Of a stretch of DNA of 64,000 bases, positions 28,380 to 36,585 are shown piece by piece. Origin of the DNA: Rhodothermales bacterium (GTDB lineage: Bacteria; Bacteroidota; Rhodothermia; Rhodothermales; Bin80); NCBI GenBank assembly GCA_951812585.1, contig OX638318.1, positions 1,565,058-1,629,057 on the forward strand, in the 5' to 3' direction. The notes beneath the pieces were generated by a model. It saw only the letters and a list, made by a program, of their open reading frames with translations, searched no databases and had not been told where the DNA came from. The stretch's first letter is position 1. Each line of letters starts with the position of its first letter. The position numbers and the translations under genes are program-made.

Positions 28380-28403
28380 GGGTCCGTGGGTCCGTGGGTC
28401 CGT
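28380..28403. repeat. Three tandem copies of GGGTCCGT
   Basis: The 8-base unit GGGTCCGT occurs three times in succession between the susD terminator and the first GLPGLI gene. It is a short slippage-prone repeat with no evident function. Confidence 0.8.
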
Positions 28404-28492
28404 ATGGGGCCCTCTGTACTGCTCACCGCCATTATCGCGCCGGCATACTTCAGCGCTGCCTCTCACCATACCGAACATACCTATAACACCCG

Positions 28493-29308
28493 ATGCACAG
28501 AGTCCAACTGATGGCCTTGGCCCTTATGCTGCTCCCCTTGACGAGTCAAGCGCAGCACGGCACCATCCAATACGACCACACGATCTCCGTGGACTTCAAG
28601 ATGCCCGATGAGATCAAGAACATGAAGATGGACGGGCTTGCAGAGGCGTTCGAGGCTATGCCCGACCACGTTACGAAAAGCACAACCTTGTCGTTTCACG
28701 ACGCGGCCTCGCTGTTCACCGTAAAAGGAGACGAGGATAACGAAACTATTACGGTTGATGAAAGGGCGATAGTAGGAGGGAAATTGCGGGTCGCTATTAG
28801 CGCCGCCAGCATCGGCCTCGGGTCATCGGCACGGGCAGGCGATGCTGCTACTGCGACCTATGTTGACTTCGACGCATTCACCTTCACGCAGGAGCGCAGC
28901 TTCATGGGGCGCACCTTTCTGGTTGAAGGTGAGCCGGAAGCGCTTGCTTGGCGGCTGCCCGGTGAGGAGCGTACCATCCTGGGATACCATGTGATCAAGG
29001 CCACAGCCATGAAAGATGATACGGTGGCGGTGGAAGCGTGGTTTGCGCCCGAGATTCCCGTGCCGGGGGGACCCGCTCTTTATGGCGGGCTTCCAGGGCT
29101 CATTCTTGTGCTTTCTGTCGACGAAGGCCGCGAGGTTTATACCGCTACGGAGCTGGACCTTGAGGCGGTGCCTGAGATAGAAAAGCCAAGCAGGGGAAAG
29201 AAAGTGACGTCTGAGGAATACGATCAGATCGTACAAGACAAGCTCGAGGAGCTGGAAAAGATGCGGGGCAGCCACGGTGACACGCGAATCTACATTAAGC
29301 GGCAATGA
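28493..29308 (+). CDS. GLPGLI family exported protein (copy 1)
   Basis: The 271-residue product has a signal peptide (MHRVQLMALALMLLPLTSQAQ) followed by HGTIQYDH, the usual first strand of this family. The name-giving motif is present as GGLPGLILVL at about residues 196-205, preceded by WFAPEIPVPGGPALY. GLPGLI proteins are Bacteroidota-specific, exported and of unknown function, often next to TonB receptors (family knowledge). Here a second copy and a TonB receptor follow on the same strand. The C-terminus is highly charged (KLEELEKMRG). Confidence 0.88.
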   Translation: MHRVQLMALALMLLPLTSQAQHGTIQYDHTISVDFKMPDEIKNMKMDGLAEAFEAMPDHVTKSTTLSFHDAASLFTVKGDEDNETITVDERAIVGGKLRVAISAASIGLGSSARAGDAATATYVDFDAFTFTQERSFMGRTFLVEGEPEALAWRLPGEERTILGYHVIKATAMKDDTVAVEAWFAPEIPVPGGPALYGGLPGLILVLSVDEGREVYTATELDLEAVPEIEKPSRGKKVTSEEYDQIVQDKLEELEKMRGSHGDTRIYIKRQ

Positions 29309-29455
29309 GCGCCGTAGCAATCGTAGTGCCTTGGAGCGCGGCAGGCGGCTACGTCAGTCCGGCGGAAGACCGCGTCAAGTGCAACTTCGCACAGCGGGCT
29401 GCGTCTATTAACGTATTAGGACTTCATAAGCCGACAGTCTACTACGACTCACGCG

Positions 29456-30289
29456 ATGTTACGACTACTGATCCTGGGACTTGTGCTGCTGCCTGCGGCA
29501 GCGAGCGCACAGCACGGCACCATCTACTATGACTACGCGAAGAAGCTGGAATACGCACTGCCGGACGCGGTCAAGGAGCTGGAGAGCATGGCGGAGCTGA
29601 TTGAGCAGTTCCCCTCGCACAGCACCCGGCGACACATCCTTGATTTTAACGCTTCGGCGTCCATCATGCGCGAAGACGAGTCGTATGCCGACAGCATCCA
29701 GGCTGCGTTTGCCTTTGATGTGGAGCAATTTATGCAGGACCATGATCCGCAGGAGATGATGGCTATCGCAATGGCTTACATGCAGTCCATGGACGTGGAC
29801 ATGGATATGGATACGGACATGGGTCTTGAATCCATGCCGGCGCAGGACACGTACGTCAACTTTGACGAGGGATCCTACGCTCAGCAGCGTCCGATTCTCG
29901 ACCGCCTGTTTGTGGTGACGGGTGAAATTGCGCCGCTCAACTGGAAGATTTCCGGGGCTGAACGCACATTTCTGGGGCATCGTGTGCTTAAGGCCACAGC
30001 GATCCAGGACTCCCTGGAAGTGGAGGTGTGGTTTACCCCCGAGATCCCCGTACCAGCCGGCCCAGCCCTTTATGGCGGATTGCCCGGGCTCATCCTTGTC
30101 GTGGAGATTGGTGACGGCGTGGAGCACTACACAGCCACAGCGATTGATCTGGAATTGGCGCCAGCGGTTGTTCGTCCCACAGAAGGAAAAGAGGTCTCGA
30201 CTGCGGAGTTTGCGCAGATAGCTAAGGAAAAGCTCAAGGAGATGCAAGATCTCATGCAGCGCATCCGCAATACTGGGTTCGATTTCTGA
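29456..30289 (+). CDS. GLPGLI family exported protein (copy 2)
   Basis: This 277-residue protein is a diverged tandem copy of the preceding gene: same signal peptide/HGTIYYDY start, and WFTPEIPVPAGPALYGGLPG followed by LILVV at about 190-215. An insertion with alternating Met and Asp (MDVDMDMDTDMG) lies at about residues 111-122 and is absent from copy 1. It ends 26 bases before the TonB receptor, so copy 2 and the receptor are probably cotranscribed. Function unknown; likely periplasmic or outer-membrane associated. Confidence 0.88.
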   Translation: MLRLLILGLVLLPAAASAQHGTIYYDYAKKLEYALPDAVKELESMAELIEQFPSHSTRRHILDFNASASIMREDESYADSIQAAFAFDVEQFMQDHDPQEMMAIAMAYMQSMDVDMDMDTDMGLESMPAQDTYVNFDEGSYAQQRPILDRLFVVTGEIAPLNWKISGAERTFLGHRVLKATAIQDSLEVEVWFTPEIPVPAGPALYGGLPGLILVVEIGDGVEHYTATAIDLELAPAVVRPTEGKEVSTAEFAQIAKEKLKEMQDLMQRIRNTGFDF

Positions 30290-30315
30290 CCCCATATACT
30301 ATAACACTATACACT

Positions 30316-33129
30316 ATGCATCCGATGCGGCCCCTGTCTATTGCCCTCGTGGCGCTTGTAGCTACGCTCCTGGCTGCCGACTTGTCGTCGGCGCAGACGC
30401 CCCGCTATAGCGTGGAAGGTGTAGTGCACGACTCTGCGGGGGTCGGCTTGCCGAGTGCAACGATTGTCGCACTCACACGGGGAGATTCCACCCTGGCCAG
30501 ATTCAGCACTTCGGGGCGCGATGGCTCCTTCACCGTGCGCCGCCTGGAAGCGGGCGAATACATTCTGCAGATCACATACGTCGGATATCAGATGCTGTAC
30601 CACGACTTTGAGGTGATTAATGCCGATGTCAAGGTGGGCACGCTGATCATGCAGGAGCAGGCGATTGCGCTGGACGAATTTATAGTTAGCGCAGACCGTA
30701 TTCCTATGTCGGTCGGTCGCGATACCATTGTCTACAATGCACAAGCCTTCGGTGCACGCCCTAACGAAGTGGTGGAAGATCTGCTGCGGCGTCTTCCCGG
30801 CATAGAGGTTGATCGCGATGGCTCCATACGCGCCCACGGCGAAGACGTAGAGAACGTCCTGGTAGAGGGCAAAGAGTTTTTTGGCAGTGATCCAACCATC
30901 GCAACGAAGAACCTGCCCGCGCAGTCGGTGGACAAGGTGGAGGTCTACGACAAGGAGTCTGACAAGGCGGAGCTGACGGGTGTCCCTGATGGCAACGAAG
31001 AGAAAACGATCAACCTGGAACTGACCGAGGATGCGAAGTCGGGATACTTCGGCAACCTTACCGGCGGGCTAGGCGGCGAAAACACACAACAAGGTCGATA
31101 TGACGCGCAGGGCAACCTGTTTCGCTTCTCGCCATCCACGCAGATATCCTTGCTTTCCAGTGCCAACAACGTGAGCCGGCAGGGCTTCGGGGCAGGGCAG
31201 CTGTTTTCACTCCTCGGTGCCGGATCGATGACCTTCCTCAGCGGAGATATGTGGAGAAGCTTTGGCTCCAGCGGTGGGCTTGGCGGCGGACTGTCCCAGT
31301 CGTTGAACGTGGGACTGAACTTCAGTCAGGATATCGGCGAGAAGAGCAGTATCAACTCCAGTTACTTCGTCAGCCACCTGGATGCTACGCAAGACCGCAC
31401 AGCCAATCGGCAGCAGGTACTGGGCTCGGGCATTTCGGCGCTTAGCAACCTTTCCAGCTATCAGGAAAACCAGAACCTCCGTCACACCGCCGACCTGTAC
31501 GCAAGGATCAATCTCGGCACCGGACACGACATGCGGATTCGCGGCAACCTTGCTGTGGGCAGTACCGCGCTTTCGCGCAGCGGTGTGGAAAACACTGCGC
31601 ATGCGCAAACGGCTGCCACCGTTGGCGTCACTGCACTCTATGACGAAGAGACCGACAACCTGGATGGCGATCTAAGGCTTGTGTGGCGCAAGCGTATCTC
31701 CGAAAGCGGTCGCAGCTTGGTCGCGGAAGGCCGCATTGAAGCCCAGAACGCCAGTGCGCTCGGCAACCTTGACTCCAAGACAGTTCTTGAGGCCATAGGT
31801 GATACCAGGGCCGAGGAGGAACTGCGGCAACGCCAAGACGAAAACAGCACGCGCCTGGGGCATCGGCAACGCATCGCGCTGACGCAGCCGCTTGGCGAGG
31901 GCAAGACGCTGGAAATCTTTGGGCAGCACCGCATCGCCAGCCGCAGGCAGGACAAGGTGTTTCACGACCTGGTAGACGGGCGAGAGGTGCGCAACGACAG
32001 GCTCAGCCAGGAATTTCGCCAGGACTACCAGTACCTTTCGACGGGCGTGGAGCTAAGTATCAACGTTCAGGAGCATACTTGGATCTCCAGCGGCTTGACG
32101 CTCCAGCACACGGCCCTCGACGGAAGGATCACGGGGGCTCAGGAGGACATCATCAGTGCGTACACATACCTGCACCCTTGGGCGCGGTACCGCCAAGGGC
32201 TCGGCAAGGGCAAGCGTATTACGCTGAATTACAATGGGCGCTCGCGCGTGCCCTCCATCAGCGAGCTGCAGCCCTTCACGGACAACTCGGACCCATTGCG
32301 CTTGTACGTAGGCAATCCGGCGCTTCGCCCGGAGTATTCGCACTCGGTCCGCGGCGAGTTCAACATCTACGATCAGTTTTCGTTTGTGGGTTTTTCAACG
32401 GGATTCTCGGTGGGCGTTACGCAACGTGAAATCATCAACACGCGCACAGTGGATGAGCAGCTACGCCAGATTCGCAGCCGCGTCAACGCCGACGCGCCGA
32501 GCTGGAATGTGAGCGGAAGGCTGGGCTTTGAGTCCCCGATTCGGCCGCTGGGCATCACGGTTGATCTGGGCAACCAGCTTTCCTTCAGCTCAGGCACCGA
32601 GCTCATCAACGCTGTCGAAAACACCAACAACCATTTGACCAACACGGTGAGCGTGCGTCTCCGCAATCGCTCCACTGAAGTGATTGAAGCCGAAGCGGGC
32701 CTTAAGGCTACCTTCAACAGCAATCGCTACTCGCTCAACACAGAGGCCAACCAGAGCTACGTCAACAGCACCGTGCACTCCGATTTTGCTTGGCGCCCTT
32801 CGGAGAAGCTCACGCTGGAAGCCAGCCTCTGGTACCGCATCTTTGACAGGGATGTGTTCGGCGAACAACGTCCGGGCGCCTTCCCCAGCAGCTTTGGTCG
32901 CCAGGACAACATCTTGCGGCTCGACGTCTCGCTGTCGCACCTGTTGCTCAAAGAGCGGGGCGAGATACGACTCGAAGTGTTCGACATCTTCGATCAGAAT
33001 ACGGGGATCAGCTACACCAATGCCGCTTCGTATGTCCAAGAGCAGCGCGTGCTGTCGTTAGGGCGTTATGTGATGCTCAAGTTCATCTATCGCCCGCGCG
33101 GCAAAGGGTCCGGCTTCTTTGGTTTCTAG
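30316..33129 (+). CDS. TonB-dependent receptor/outer membrane beta-barrel protein of a GLPGLI module
   Basis: The 937-residue product has a signal peptide and a CarboxypepD_reg-like domain (YSVEGVVHDSAGVGLPSAT). The plug-like region contains LLRRLPGIEVDRDGSI and VLVEGKEFFGSDP, typical of the outer membrane beta-barrel family often found with GLPGLI proteins. A long barrel ends RGKGSGFFGF. It lacks a SusD partner, so it is probably not a classical SusCD importer. Its substrate and direction of transport are unknown. The stop codon touches the 3' end of the convergent tRNA-Leu gene. Confidence 0.88.
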   Translation: MHPMRPLSIALVALVATLLAADLSSAQTPRYSVEGVVHDSAGVGLPSATIVALTRGDSTLARFSTSGRDGSFTVRRLEAGEYILQITYVGYQMLYHDFEVINADVKVGTLIMQEQAIALDEFIVSADRIPMSVGRDTIVYNAQAFGARPNEVVEDLLRRLPGIEVDRDGSIRAHGEDVENVLVEGKEFFGSDPTIATKNLPAQSVDKVEVYDKESDKAELTGVPDGNEEKTINLELTEDAKSGYFGNLTGGLGGENTQQGRYDAQGNLFRFSPSTQISLLSSANNVSRQGFGAGQLFSLLGAGSMTFLSGDMWRSFGSSGGLGGGLSQSLNVGLNFSQDIGEKSSINSSYFVSHLDATQDRTANRQQVLGSGISALSNLSSYQENQNLRHTADLYARINLGTGHDMRIRGNLAVGSTALSRSGVENTAHAQTAATVGVTALYDEETDNLDGDLRLVWRKRISESGRSLVAEGRIEAQNASALGNLDSKTVLEAIGDTRAEEELRQRQDENSTRLGHRQRIALTQPLGEGKTLEIFGQHRIASRRQDKVFHDLVDGREVRNDRLSQEFRQDYQYLSTGVELSINVQEHTWISSGLTLQHTALDGRITGAQEDIISAYTYLHPWARYRQGLGKGKRITLNYNGRSRVPSISELQPFTDNSDPLRLYVGNPALRPEYSHSVRGEFNIYDQFSFVGFSTGFSVGVTQREIINTRTVDEQLRQIRSRVNADAPSWNVSGRLGFESPIRPLGITVDLGNQLSFSSGTELINAVENTNNHLTNTVSVRLRNRSTEVIEAEAGLKATFNSNRYSLNTEANQSYVNSTVHSDFAWRPSEKLTLEASLWYRIFDRDVFGEQRPGAFPSSFGRQDNILRLDVSLSHLLLKERGEIRLEVFDIFDQNTGISYTNAASYVQEQRVLSLGRYVMLKFIYRPRGKGSGFFGF

Positions 33130-33214
33130 TACCGGGAGCGGGATTCGAACCCGCACGGCCCTTTGGGCCAACGGATTTTAAGTCCGTTGCGTCTACCTGT
33201 TTCGCCATCCCGGC
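33130..33214 (-). tRNA. tRNA-Leu (anticodon UAA)
   Basis: The minus strand folds as a class II tRNA of 85 nt. The acceptor stem is GCCGGGA/TCCCGGT with discriminator A, the anticodon stem ACGGA/TCCGT holds loop CTTAAAA (anticodon TAA), a long variable arm follows, and the T arm GCGGG-TTCGAAT-CCCGC is intact. CCA is not encoded. The 3' end directly abuts the stop codon of the convergent TonB receptor. Confidence 0.96.
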
Positions 33215-33260
33215 TCGCCCGTATGTACCCGTGCTCCGGGGCTAGCGTTCCTGTATTACC

Positions 33261-34040
33261 ATGGGGCTTGATGATCTGCGCACGCTGGCGCGCGGTGCTG
33301 CCGCGCATTCGCGCGCACGATACTCGAGTGAGCCTCGAGGCAGTATAGCGCTCCTTTCCGATGGTGCCTGGGTGCCCGGCATCCGGCTGGAGAGTGCTTC
33401 TTTATCACTGGTTGTCCCCGCGTCTACAGCCGCCATTGCGGCCGCCGTCGCTGCCGGGCGCCGCGACATCGTGGCGGTTGCGCTAAGCGATGCTGCACGC
33501 CCGGAGGATATCGCCTTTCTGGCGGAAGTCCCGACCGGGCCACTTCGCAGCGTGCACTCCAGCATTTTCGCGCGGGATGACGTTCTTCCTGTGGTCGGTC
33601 CCATGCTGCCCCTGGCCACCCCCGTCCCGACGGGGTTTACGCCGGCGCATGGCGTGGCCCTAGCGGCAGCGACCGCGCGCAGGAGCCTGGTGCCGTATTC
33701 GTCCTTTCCCGTCGGGTGCGTCCTACAGACATCCTCGGGCAACCTCATTGCAGGAACCAATGTTGAACACCGCGACTGGACGCGAACCATCTGCGCAGAG
33801 CGATCCGCGCTGGTCGCAGCTTTGAGCTTGGGCCTATCGGACATTACCGCGGTCTTCGTGGCTTGCCTCGAAGACCCCGATGCGTCGCCCTGTGGGGCCT
33901 GCCGGCAGCTTCTGGCTGAATGGGCACCCGAGGCCACGGTCTGGATGCATCGGGGTGCGGGTAGCCCGGACGCACATTCAACAGCGCAGCTGCTGCCATC
34001 ATGCTTTAGCGGCCGAACGCTGCGCAGGCCGAAGCATTAA
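33261..34040 (+). CDS. cdd: Two-domain cytidine deaminase, catalytic domain C-terminal
   Basis: The 259-residue product looks like two tandem cytidine deaminase folds. Residues 121-240 carry the catalytic set: YSSFPVG at 146-152, NVEH at 167-170, CAE at 178-180 (zinc ligand Cys178, proton-shuttle Glu180) and PCGAC at 210-214 (zinc ligands Cys211 and Cys214). Residues 15-105 resemble a degenerate copy (YSSEPRGSIALL, VPGIRLESAS) without zinc ligands. The enzyme converts cytidine or deoxycytidine to the uridine form in the cytoplasm. In E. coli Cdd the catalytic domain is N-terminal and the broken one C-terminal, so the order here is reversed. The N-terminal assignment is from pattern only. Confidence 0.82.
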   Translation: MGLDDLRTLARGAAAHSRARYSSEPRGSIALLSDGAWVPGIRLESASLSLVVPASTAAIAAAVAAGRRDIVAVALSDAARPEDIAFLAEVPTGPLRSVHSSIFARDDVLPVVGPMLPLATPVPTGFTPAHGVALAAATARRSLVPYSSFPVGCVLQTSSGNLIAGTNVEHRDWTRTICAERSALVAALSLGLSDITAVFVACLEDPDASPCGACRQLLAEWAPEATVWMHRGAGSPDAHSTAQLLPSCFSGRTLRRPKH

Positions 34041-34206
34041 CGCGCGGTTGTAGCGGGTGGTCTTGGGGGCGCGCTTGCGCAGCTTGTTGTTTTTTGCATT
34101 GTATTTGAATATCCTGCGCGCATGCTCGCGATGTCCTCGCATGCGTGCGCGGCGTCTTAAGGCCCTCGCGGCAAGTATCCTCGCAAACAAACCACTAAGC
34201 TGCTCC

Positions 34207-35892
34207 ATGAGGTATCTGGCGGGCTGTGTACTACTTTGGCTTGGGTCTGCTCCTCTCGCTGCACCAGCGCAGGATGTGGAGAAGACCTGGATCTTCCTTA
34301 CGGACAAGCTGGACGCTACCGGCAAGGCGACGCAGGTTGAGCCGGGCTACGTCAGCCTGAAGGCGATGGAGCGGCGTGCACGGCGCGGCAGCGCCGCAGT
34401 GCCTGGTCACGATGCGCCGCTCTCCCAAGTGTACTTGGAGGCATTGGCACAAGAGGGTATCCGGGTCCAAAGGCAAAGCCGATGGCTCAATGCGGTGACG
34501 GCTTACCTGACCACTGAACAGCGCCAGGCTGTACGCCAGCTCCCGTTCGTGCTCAAGATTCAGCGTGTAGCAAAGCTTACCACTGATGCGCAGCAGGCAG
34601 CCCCCATGTCGACGGTCGTTGCACGCCCCCTGTCACGACTTCTGGATTGCGGTAGCTCATGCTATCAGCTGCAGCTGGTCAATGCCGAGAAGCCCATAGA
34701 CGATGGCTACATCGGCACAGGCATTGTCGTTGGCTTCGTCGACACGCGCTTTGACTACAACGACGTGCAGCTCGGACATCCCGCGACTAGGCATCTGGCG
34801 GATGCCGAGAGGGTAAAGTATCGCAACTTTACGTCTGATGATCCGGGCGTTGGCACTCAGCAGGATGTCAGCTTTCACGGTCTGAGGACCACCGCGGTGA
34901 CGTTCGGCAATCACTCTGGCGAACTTATTGGTCCGTGCTACGGGGCCGACACTGCATATGTGGCGCATACCGAATGGGGGCCATTGGAGCGCAATGTGGA
35001 GGAAGACAACTTTGTCGAGGCGGTCGAATGGATGGAATCGTCTGGCGTGGATGTGATCAATTCGTCGCTGGGATATACTACCTTTGATGATGGTGAAAAC
35101 AGCTACACCACATCAGACATGGATGGCGACACGGGGATCACGACGATTGCCTATGATCTCGCAGCCGAGAAGGGCGTGATTCCTGTGTCCTCCGCCGGCA
35201 ACTCGGGCACGAGGTCATGGCGCATCATCTCCACTCCGGCCGATGGCGATTCCGTCATCGCGGTTGGCGCCGTTGATCCCGACAGTTCCACCACCAGCTT
35301 CAGCAGCCGGGGCCCCACTGCAGATGGCCGTACTAAGCCCGATGTCACTGCTCAGGGCCGAAATGTATACACGGCGTCCAGCTTGGGTGGGTATAGTTAC
35401 AGCAATGGGACCTCTTTTTCCGGTCCGATGGTCACGGGTGTCGTATGCCAGATACTTCAGGCAAACAAGGATCTTAATCCCAAGGAGGTATGGGAGGTGC
35501 TTACGTCAACCGCTAATCAGTCCGCCAGCCCAGACAACGACAAAGGATGGGGCATTATTGACGCCGACGCGGCGATCTCCGAGGCCAAGGACCGGCGCAC
35601 CGCTGTAGATTTGCCCGACCTGCCCTCCACATTCACCGTGCAGCCACCATACCCTAACCCGTTCACGGACGCTGCTCACTTTGAGTTAGCGCTCAGCGAG
35701 TCCATCAGCGATCTTCAGATCATCGTGTACAACATCTTGGGCCAGCGCGTGCTGGCACCATTCGACGGTCCGCTAAGTGCGGGGACGCATACAGTGAGCA
35801 TTCATGCGGGCGGCCTTGCTCCGGGCTTGTACACGTATGTCGTTCGGGGTGCCAACGAAGTGCAAACGGGGCTGATGGTGCATGTGCGTTAG
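34207..35892 (+). CDS. Secreted subtilisin-like serine protease (S8) with T9SS C-terminal domain
   Basis: From the ATG at 34207 the product is 561 residues with signal peptide MRYLAGCVLLWLGSAPLAAPAQ. An inhibitor-like prodomain (about 25-130) precedes the S8 domain. The catalytic residues are Asp179 (GFVDT), His224 (FHGLRT) and Ser403 in GTSFSGP, with the oxyanion Asn332 in SAGNSG. The last 80 residues form a type-A T9SS sorting domain (YPNPFTD, VYNILGQRV, GLAPGLYTYVVRG), so the protease is probably secreted or surface-attached through the type IX system. An upstream in-frame ATG at 34141 would give a basic extension; the later start fits the signal peptide better. Confidence 0.9.
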   Translation: MRYLAGCVLLWLGSAPLAAPAQDVEKTWIFLTDKLDATGKATQVEPGYVSLKAMERRARRGSAAVPGHDAPLSQVYLEALAQEGIRVQRQSRWLNAVTAYLTTEQRQAVRQLPFVLKIQRVAKLTTDAQQAAPMSTVVARPLSRLLDCGSSCYQLQLVNAEKPIDDGYIGTGIVVGFVDTRFDYNDVQLGHPATRHLADAERVKYRNFTSDDPGVGTQQDVSFHGLRTTAVTFGNHSGELIGPCYGADTAYVAHTEWGPLERNVEEDNFVEAVEWMESSGVDVINSSLGYTTFDDGENSYTTSDMDGDTGITTIAYDLAAEKGVIPVSSAGNSGTRSWRIISTPADGDSVIAVGAVDPDSSTTSFSSRGPTADGRTKPDVTAQGRNVYTASSLGGYSYSNGTSFSGPMVTGVVCQILQANKDLNPKEVWEVLTSTANQSASPDNDKGWGIIDADAAISEAKDRRTAVDLPDLPSTFTVQPPYPNPFTDAAHFELALSESISDLQIIVYNILGQRVLAPFDGPLSAGTHTVSIHAGGLAPGLYTYVVRGANEVQTGLMVHVR

Positions 35893-36585
35893 GAGCCCCC
35901 GCTCCCACACGGCTAACGATACAACCCGGCCGAAGAACGTCCTTCGGTGCTGTCCAGCGCTGGCCCTTGGTCTATGGGCGCCTCGAAGCTCTGCGCTAGG
36001 AGTCCGCTGCTCTAGTGGGTCTTCCTATAGGCGCAAGACTCCACGCAAGACCCACACTCACCACGCGGTTCGGCTCAGTCCGCCTTCAGTCACGGGATTC
36101 CCGCCGCACGACACGCGACGCGCAGTGAATTGCGGGTGCAGCGTGCACTTTGAACGATCTGTTTCCCGCCGCCGCTATGCCAACCCGCCGCCTTCAGCAG
36201 CGGTGCACTGATGAATGAACCGATTGCCCCCTGATGATCACCGACCTGGCATGCGGCCTTGGGTTCACCGCATAGACCCGGCCTGGCATGCGTATGCACC
36301 CGCTTGCTCGCTCGGGCATCCATGGCCGGCAACCGCCACTTCAAGCATACGTTGAAAACCCGAAGGTCAAGACTGCACCCGAATCATGATTTGCACCGGC
36401 CACATGTTGCGTTTTACCTGCTGCCTGGCAGACTTCGAGGTCTTTCGGCTGCGCTCATGCAACGCCATCATTGGCCTTCACGCCTTAGGGCGCACGCGCA
36501 GCGATTGCCGTTGCATTGATGGTGCGTCCCTTGCATTGGCTGGCGGCTCGCACTTCCAAGCGGCCTGACGCGTGTTTTAAGGCAC
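35893..36585. other. Gene-free stretch of about 690 bases
   Basis: No supported coding gene lies here. Open frames such as one at 35882-36211 have no recognisable domain, start site or composition of a real gene. Two inverted repeats are visible: CCGAAG/CTTCGG at 35930-35947, and GTGGGTCTT/AAGACCCAC at 36015-36055. The first is a possible weak terminator for the subtilase gene but has no T-tract. No tRNA or familiar structured RNA was recognised. Confidence 0.45.

Noticed and set aside
28380-28403. GGGTCCGT triplicate considered as a regulatory operator
   Set aside because: Three head-to-tail copies without symmetry, and not close to a start, look like slippage.
35882-36211. A 109-codon open frame in the gene-free stretch
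   Set aside because: It has an unnatural Arg/Ser/Pro/His composition, no start signal and overlaps the preceding stop.
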